Origin: Dyadobacter fermentans
Lineage (GTDB): Bacteria > Bacteroidota > Bacteroidia > Cytophagales > Spirosomataceae
DNA: 8,574 nucleotides
Assembly (NCBI RefSeq): GCF_019924045.1
Contig: NZ_JAHXBN010000073.1
Location: 1 to 8,574 of the forward strand
Direction of reading: 5' to 3'
Numbering within the stretch: position 1 is the first letter of the stretch; each line of letters starts with the position of its first letter. The position numbers and the translations under genes were made by a program. This document shows positions 5,064 through 8,574 of the stretch, piece by piece. Under the pieces are notes generated by a model that saw only the letters and a program-made list of their open reading frames with translations, was not told where the DNA came from and did not search any database.

Positions 5064-5996
5064 ATGAATATCAGGCAATTCGCTCGCCTTCAAAATTACG
5101 GCCGAGTTTCGGCTTCGGGCATATTCAAATGCCTGAAGCCGCAGATAATGTTCGTTTCGCGCCATCTGATCCTTTTCTGCGCCAAATACATTTCATTCGC
5201 AGTCTACCTAATCCTACGTTTTTTGCTTCGATACCGACAGGATCTGATTTATGCCAATTTAATGGCTTGCTTTCCCGATAAATCGCAGACAGAGTTGAAG
5301 CGTCTGACTAACAGTTACTACCGACATATGGCAGACCTTTTGATCGAGCCATTTTTGTTTTACCTGGCACCTGCTTCTCTGCGAAAAAGCCTGGCCACCT
5401 ACACGAATCCTGAGATGTTGAAAGATTATTTCTGCAAAGGCAAGAAAGTGGTCTTGTTTGCGTCCCATTACGGTAACTGGGAGTACCTGATCAATTTGCC
5501 CGAAGTTACCAGCTATCCGGTATACACAGCATTTTCACCCATCAAGGTCGCTTGGATCAATAGCCTTATGATCAGGCTGAGATCATTGTTTGGAGTACAT
5601 CTGATCAGCAAGACTAATTTTTACCGAACTGCGATAGCTGTTTTCGTAAAGCAATCGCTCCCAAAACTGCTTGTTATTATTGGTGATCAGCGCCCCGCTC
5701 CCGGGAATCATAAATTCTATTTGCCATTTCTGGATCAGCTTACCGCTGTACAAACTGGTGGCGAGCGTATTGCTGCTTTGTCGGGAGCATCACTGGTCTA
5801 TGTTCACTCAAACAAGACAGCACAGTTCAGCTACGAATTTACTTTCACGGAAATGGAGGTTGCCGATAGCAGCGCGCCCATGAGTGTCACCAGCTCCTAC
5901 TTCCGTAATCTGGAACGAAGCATATTTGCCGCCCCAGCTTATTGGCTTTGGTCACATAACCGTTGGAAGGTCTGCGCGCCGACAGAGAGAATTTGA
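5064..5996 (+). CDS. LpxL/HtrB-type lipid A acyltransferase
   Basis: As read from 5064 the product has 310 residues. Residues 31-56 are a hydrophobic N-terminal membrane anchor. The catalytic HX4E motif is H135-YGNW-E140 within VVLFASHYGNWEY. Later family marks are IIGDQRP (206-211), the YLPFLDQLTAVQTGGERIA substrate-site region, and YWLWSHNRWK near the C-terminus. These inner-membrane enzymes transfer a secondary acyl chain to the lipid A precursor (family PF03279). Related Bacteroidota copies may instead act on other lipids. The start is doubtful: residues 1-28 do not look like the family, and a strong hairpin occupies their codons. A second ATG at 5148 would give 282 residues, a usual length. 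A terminator separates it from the upstream cold-shock gene. In E. coli the paralogue LpxP is cold-induced and adds an unsaturated chain, which makes the present neighbourhood suggestive. Confidence 0.87.
   Translation: MNIRQFARLQNYGRVSASGIFKCLKPQIMFVSRHLILFCAKYISFAVYLILRFLLRYRQDLIYANLMACFPDKSQTELKRLTNSYYRHMADLLIEPFLFYLAPASLRKSLATYTNPEMLKDYFCKGKKVVLFASHYGNWEYLINLPEVTSYPVYTAFSPIKVAWINSLMIRLRSLFGVHLISKTNFYRTAIAVFVKQSLPKLLVIIGDQRPAPGNHKFYLPFLDQLTAVQTGGERIAALSGASLVYVHSNKTAQFSYEFTFTEMEVADSSAPMSVTSSYFRNLERSIFAAPAYWLWSHNRWKVCAPTERI
5110..5141 (+). promoter_or_regulatory. 13-bp hairpin ahead of an alternative acyltransferase start
   Basis: CGGCTTCGGGCAT (5110-5122) pairs with ATGCCTGAAGCCG (5129-5141) over 13 positions, one of them a G-U, around a 6-base loop. 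It ends six bases before the ATG at 5148. If that ATG is used, this is a leader hairpin able to hinder ribosome access. If 5064 is used, it lies within codons 16-26. No T-run follows, so a terminator is unlikely. Confidence 0.45.
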
Positions 5997-6034
5997 GCAA
6001 TAGCTGACATACTTCATACCTTAACACACATCCA

Positions 6035-6223
6035 ATGAATGCGAACGAGGACAATACGAGCAAATACAAAATTGGGGAGCTAGTTTTTAGCCTGACAACG
6101 CCAACGGTCAAAATGGTCGTCAGGCGATACTATGCGAGAATCTATTATTGCACGGAAACCGGTGGGTCAGGCAAAGAACATGCTTATTTCGAAAGTGAAA
6201 TTCGGGCAGTGAGCAGTATATGA
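6035..6223 (+). CDS. Small conserved protein of unknown function
   Basis: The protein has 62 residues: a short polar start, then KIGELVFSLTTPTVKMVVRRY followed by YARIYYC, a variable TETGGSGKE, and HAYFESEI. The pattern (GxLVFS...P...KMVVRRYYxRIYYC...YFExEI) suggests a small beta-barrel-like fold of the kind that begins with a turn such as K-x-G-E/D-L/V-V. I have the impression of similar short Bacteroidota proteins annotated as hypothetical, often in mobile or accessory regions. No catalytic motif is seen and the single Cys is not part of a pair. It starts 38 bases after the acyltransferase stop and could share its transcript. The absence of a terminator between them and the clean ATG support a real gene. 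No function is claimed. Confidence 0.6.
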   Translation: MNANEDNTSKYKIGELVFSLTTPTVKMVVRRYYARIYYCTETGGSGKEHAYFESEIRAVSSI

Positions 6224-6553
6224 CAAATAGGGTAATGCAAATGTTTACTGAAAGAGCTGAGCGCGCTTGTACAGTTATTGAACTAACCGCCCGGCTCATA
6301 CAGCATTAGAAATATGACCTTTGGAAACACCACACACTTAGCCAAATTGATCTTAACGTATTCCAGGGTTATATCTTCTTTGCTGCAAAACTGCACACCT
6401 ATTTGTTTTTTACAGGTGGGTAGCGAGTATGCAAACATTTTTTGACCTGTCGCGTCGTAAGCTACTTGGCGGGCCGGTTCAGGTCACTCGTCGAAAGCCT
6501 CTTCAAATTAGGGCGTTTAACCTACGAGTACAACATAAATTAACTCAAAAAAC
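6224..6553. other. 330-base gap without a recognised gene
   Basis: Only short open frames occur: a 22-codon one at 6241 and a 43-codon one at 6314, neither recognised. The one structure I see is TGACCTG (6443-6449) with CAGGTCA (6480-6486), a 7-bp inverted repeat 30 bases apart. It lies 68 bases before the second cold-shock-domain gene and could be a regulatory site for it. The length of the gap suggests that the promoter of the following gene pair lies here. A-rich sequence precedes the ATG at 6554. Confidence 0.4.
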
Positions 6554-7003
6554 ATGGCTGACAATCAGGCAAAGAAAGAGCAGAAAAAGAAAAAGGCGCA
6601 GTTAAGAGAGGATAAGGCCGAACGGGCCGAAATGCGCAGGAAGAACAATGATAAGGGCAAACCCCTTGAAGAAATGTATATGTATGTGGACGAGTTTGGG
6701 AATCTGTCCCCTGTTCCATTGAACAGATCCTCCATAAAACCTGCACATTTGGACGAGATTGTATTTCAAACTGTTCCCAAGGCGGAGCAGGCGGCTGATA
6801 TGGAGTCGGCCAGAGACGGCCAAATCCAATATTTTGATCAGGTGAAGGGATTTGGATTCATCACCGATGTCCAGACTGGCCAACGCGTTTTTGTGCATTC
6901 CAGTGAACTGCCACGCCCAGTCAAAGAACAAGAACAAGTTGCTTTCGTCCGTAAGCAGAATGAGAGGGGCTTTTTCGCAACAGATGTCACCATAAAAGCC
7001 TAG
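6554..7003 (+). CDS. Cold-shock-domain protein with basic/acidic N-terminal tail
   Basis: The protein has 149 residues in three parts. Residues 1-38 are a highly charged Lys/Arg/Glu tail (KKEQKKKKAQLREDKAERAEMRRK). Residues 39-85 are a linker with the motif MYMYVDEFGNLSPVP. Residues 88-147 are a cold-shock domain with RNP1 KGFGFI (98-103) and RNP2 VFVHS (112-116). This layout is a recurring Bacteroidota type in which the tail probably adds RNA or ribosome contacts. The linker MYVDExGNL is itself a family signature. The domain binds single-stranded RNA or DNA. The first strand reads GQIQYFDQVKGFGFI instead of the common GxVKFF, so it is diverged from the 63-residue CspA copy upstream. The desaturase begins 17 bases after its stop with no terminator between, so the two are probably co-transcribed. 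Confidence 0.9.
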   Translation: MADNQAKKEQKKKKAQLREDKAERAEMRRKNNDKGKPLEEMYMYVDEFGNLSPVPLNRSSIKPAHLDEIVFQTVPKAEQAADMESARDGQIQYFDQVKGFGFITDVQTGQRVFVHSSELPRPVKEQEQVAFVRKQNERGFFATDVTIKA

Positions 7004-7020
7004 TCTAACTCATACGACCC

Positions 7021-8109
7021 ATGCCTGATCGAAAAATAAAGTTTTCTAACACAGATTCGAGCGTTTTCTTTCCAACGCTACGAAAGAGGGTCGACGAGTA
7101 TTTCTCCTCGCACGGGATTCGAAAATCCGGAGGGAAAAGAATGCTCTATAAGGCTGCCTTTATGTTAAGTCTGTATTTGTGCCCTTACCTGCTGATGATG
7201 TCCGGCAATCTTTCAGCCCCTGCAATGGTCGTAATGTGCATTGTAATGGGCGTTGGGCTGGCAGGGGTTGGCATGTCGGTCATGCATGATGCTATTCACG
7301 GATCACTAGCTGACTCAAAGGCAATTAACCGGTTGCTCGGGGCGTCCATCTATCTGCTTGGTGGCAATGCTTATAACTGGGAAGTGCAGCATAACAGGTT
7401 GCACCATACTTACACCAATATCCATGACGTTGACGAAGATATTACGGGTAAGTTTTTGCTGAGGCTATCGCACGGAGACAAGTTAAAAAGGATTCACCGG
7501 TTTCAGCACATCTATGCATTTGTGCTGTATGGGTTAATGACCTTATCTTTCCTATGGAAGGATTTTAAAGAAATTGGGCTATTCAACAGGCTAGCGAAAT
7601 CTGGACTTACCAAGGCGTTTCCCAAGGCGGAAATTTTTCGCCTGGCCTGGACGAAGGTTATTTACCTGGTCTTTATCGCCGCGGTCCCGCTGTATTTTTT
7701 AGATATTACTTTCTGGCAGTGGATGCTGGGATTCATGGTCATGCATCTTACCGCAGGAATAATACTTAGTACAATCTTTCAAATGGCACACATCGTTGAG
7801 GATGCCATGCAGCCGATTCCCGATCAAGAAGGGAGCATCGAGAATGCCTGGGCGGTCCATCAATTGCAGACGACTTCGAATTTTGCCGGTTCAAGCCGGT
7901 TATTTTCGTGGTTCATAGGCGGTCTGGACTATCAGATCGAGCACCATTTGTTTCCTTCTATCTCCCACGTTCACTACCATGCGCTGTCCCCGATTGTACA
8001 GGCAACAGCGCTCGAATTCGGGCTTGTTTACAACGCGAAAGAGAACTTTCTATACGCACTTTCCTCTCACGTGCGGACACTCAAACGGCTGGGGGGAAGA
8101 TTGGGATAA
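7021..8109 (+). CDS. Membrane fatty acid desaturase (front-end type, acyl-CoA/lipid)
   Basis: This 362-residue integral membrane protein has the three histidine boxes that hold the di-iron centre: H89-DAI-H93, H124-NRL-H128-H129, and Q305-IE-H308-H309. The extra His in FQMAHIVED (257) lies where the family has one. Hydrophobic pairs at about 46-88, 104-114, 164-178 and 211-253 give the expected membrane hairpins. A Gln in place of the first His of the third box is the mark of the front-end and linoleoyl-CoA-type desaturases (PF00487). No cytochrome b5 domain is fused, so electrons must come from a separate ferredoxin or cytochrome. The enzyme inserts a cis double bond into membrane acyl chains; the position cannot be read. 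It follows the cold-shock-domain gene by 17 bases, which implies shared expression and a role in keeping membranes fluid in the cold. Confidence 0.92.
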   Translation: MPDRKIKFSNTDSSVFFPTLRKRVDEYFSSHGIRKSGGKRMLYKAAFMLSLYLCPYLLMMSGNLSAPAMVVMCIVMGVGLAGVGMSVMHDAIHGSLADSKAINRLLGASIYLLGGNAYNWEVQHNRLHHTYTNIHDVDEDITGKFLLRLSHGDKLKRIHRFQHIYAFVLYGLMTLSFLWKDFKEIGLFNRLAKSGLTKAFPKAEIFRLAWTKVIYLVFIAAVPLYFLDITFWQWMLGFMVMHLTAGIILSTIFQMAHIVEDAMQPIPDQEGSIENAWAVHQLQTTSNFAGSSRLFSWFIGGLDYQIEHHLFPSISHVHYHALSPIVQATALEFGLVYNAKENFLYALSSHVRTLKRLGGRLG

Positions 8110-8464
8110 GCTGGCGCATAGCGATCCTAAATTAGTGGGTATTATTAGGGTAGAGTCGTTCAGGGGATGCAGTAGCTTTAAGTAGGTCTATAAGTTTGCA
8201 CCGATGGTGCAAAATCTACCATGCCCAGAATGTTTATTCTCAGGAAGTAATATTAACACAGAACTGTTGTGTCAAGGCGTAAATTCTTTTTTTGATAAAA
8301 TAAAGGCCATTTTTGGGGCCTGCGATACATGATCGAGAACTGCTATCTAACGGGTTCAGACTTGACGCGTGTGAACGAGGCAGATTATTGAGTTGAAAAC
8401 CAGAAAATAATGCCTGGATAATCGTCGGGCCGTCGCTACTTCGAATGAATTGCGTTATTGATAA
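8110..8464. other. Non-coding stretch between the desaturase and the IS end
   Basis: I find no credible gene in these 355 bases. Minus-strand codons are open from about 8572 to 8240, but the upstream part translates the IS repeats and the rest resembles no family. Structures seen are the palindrome at 8195-8213, an ACACA/TGTGT pair near 8259-8275, and AGGCC/GGCCT around ATTTTTGG near 8304-8321. No obvious terminator with a T-run follows the desaturase. Confidence 0.5.
8195..8213. repeat. 19-bp palindrome downstream of the desaturase
   Basis: TTTGCACCGATGGTGCAAA has two perfect 8-bp arms around GAT. It lies 85 bases after the desaturase stop. It could serve as a stem-loop at the transcript end, a protein-binding site, or a leftover transposon end. 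No T-run follows on either strand. Confidence 0.45.
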
Positions 8465-8574
8465 TGTGGATATTCCGGACGAAAGAGAGCCACTAATTCC
8501 GTTGAACTTGAGCCAGCATTCCGGGCAAACAGAGCCACTTGAAGGGCGATGTCGGATGGTGATTCCGGGCAACT
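8465..8574 (-). mobile_element. Second IS21-like element end (diverged repeats, inverted to the first)
   Basis: ATTCCG starts at 8472, 8496, 8518 and 8562, a spacing of 24, 22 and 44 (twice 22). The typical unit is ATTCCGGGCAAAC followed by GAGCCAC. Its reverse complement (GTGGCTC, GTTTG, then CCCGGAAT) is clearly related to the left-hand array (GTGGTCA, GTTTA, then CTCCGAAT) but differs at several positions. The outermost bases TGTGGATATTCCGG (8465-8478) begin with the TG expected of an IS21-family terminus and match the left terminus read outward at 10 of 14 positions by my alignment. The element body should therefore lie right of 8574. No transposase gene is inside the window, so the family call rests on repeat layout. 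Confidence 0.7.

Noticed and set aside
5887..6111. Minus-strand frame of 74 codons over the acyltransferase end
   Set aside because: It is antisense to the conserved C-terminus of the acyltransferase and to the start of the 62-aa gene, with no family resemblance.
6314..6445. 43-codon plus-strand frame and a 22-codon frame at 6241 as possible small genes
   Set aside because: No motif, partner or start context supports either. They are the length expected by chance.
6470..6490. tRNA T-arm-like GGTTCAGGTC
   Set aside because: No flanking stem, anticodon arm or acceptor pairing can be built around it.
8240..8572. Open minus-strand frame of 110 codons
   Set aside because: Its first third translates the IS21-type repeats, and the remainder has no recognisable motif and a Ser/Pro-rich shadow composition.

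Overview
The window looks like an accessory region of a Bacteroidota chromosome, probably from a Cytophagales, Sphingobacteriales or Chitinophagales relative. The evidence is A-rich start regions without Shine-Dalgarno sites, IS21-type terminal repeat arrays of a kind I associate with this phylum, a cold-shock-domain protein with a Lys/Arg/Glu-rich N-terminal extension, and small helix-turn-helix genes of the sort carried by Bacteroidota mobile elements. No rRNA, tRNA or CRISPR was seen. All family calls come from reading the translated sequence, not from a database search.

Region 1 (1-599) is the end of an IS21-like element, made of six 24-bp phased repeats. It runs directly into a phytanoyl-CoA-dioxygenase-like gene that has lost its N-terminal part. 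Region 2 (589-2295, minus strand) holds an isochorismatase-family cysteine hydrolase and, upstream of it, an exported class-C-beta-lactamase-like serine hydrolase. They are 39 bp apart and may be one transcript. The cut dioxygenase gene converges on this pair, overlaps it by 11 bp, and has a 16-bp perfect hairpin in its last codons.

Region 3 (2368-3819) looks like cargo or debris of a conjugative element. A large nested palindrome lies ahead of an ArdA antirestriction gene, which is closed by a strong terminator. Next come an excisionase-like helix-turn-helix gene and a small gene that overlaps it by ATGA. Region 4 (3824-4683) is a gene graveyard. It contains a frameshifted HxlR-family regulator and, divergently, the 3' remnant of a SulP anion transporter scattered over at least four reading-frame segments. 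The inverted repeat between them is intact.

Region 5 (4759-8109, all plus strand) is a coherent set: a cold-shock protein, an LpxL-type lipid A acyltransferase, a 62-aa protein of unknown function, a second cold-shock-domain protein, and 17 bp later a membrane fatty acid desaturase. Together they would couple RNA chaperoning to remodelling of outer-membrane and phospholipid acyl chains, as expected for cold adaptation. Region 6 (8110-8574) is non-coding and ends in a second, diverged IS21-like repeat array, inverted relative to the first. The cargo therefore lies between two IS21-type ends that both face inward.
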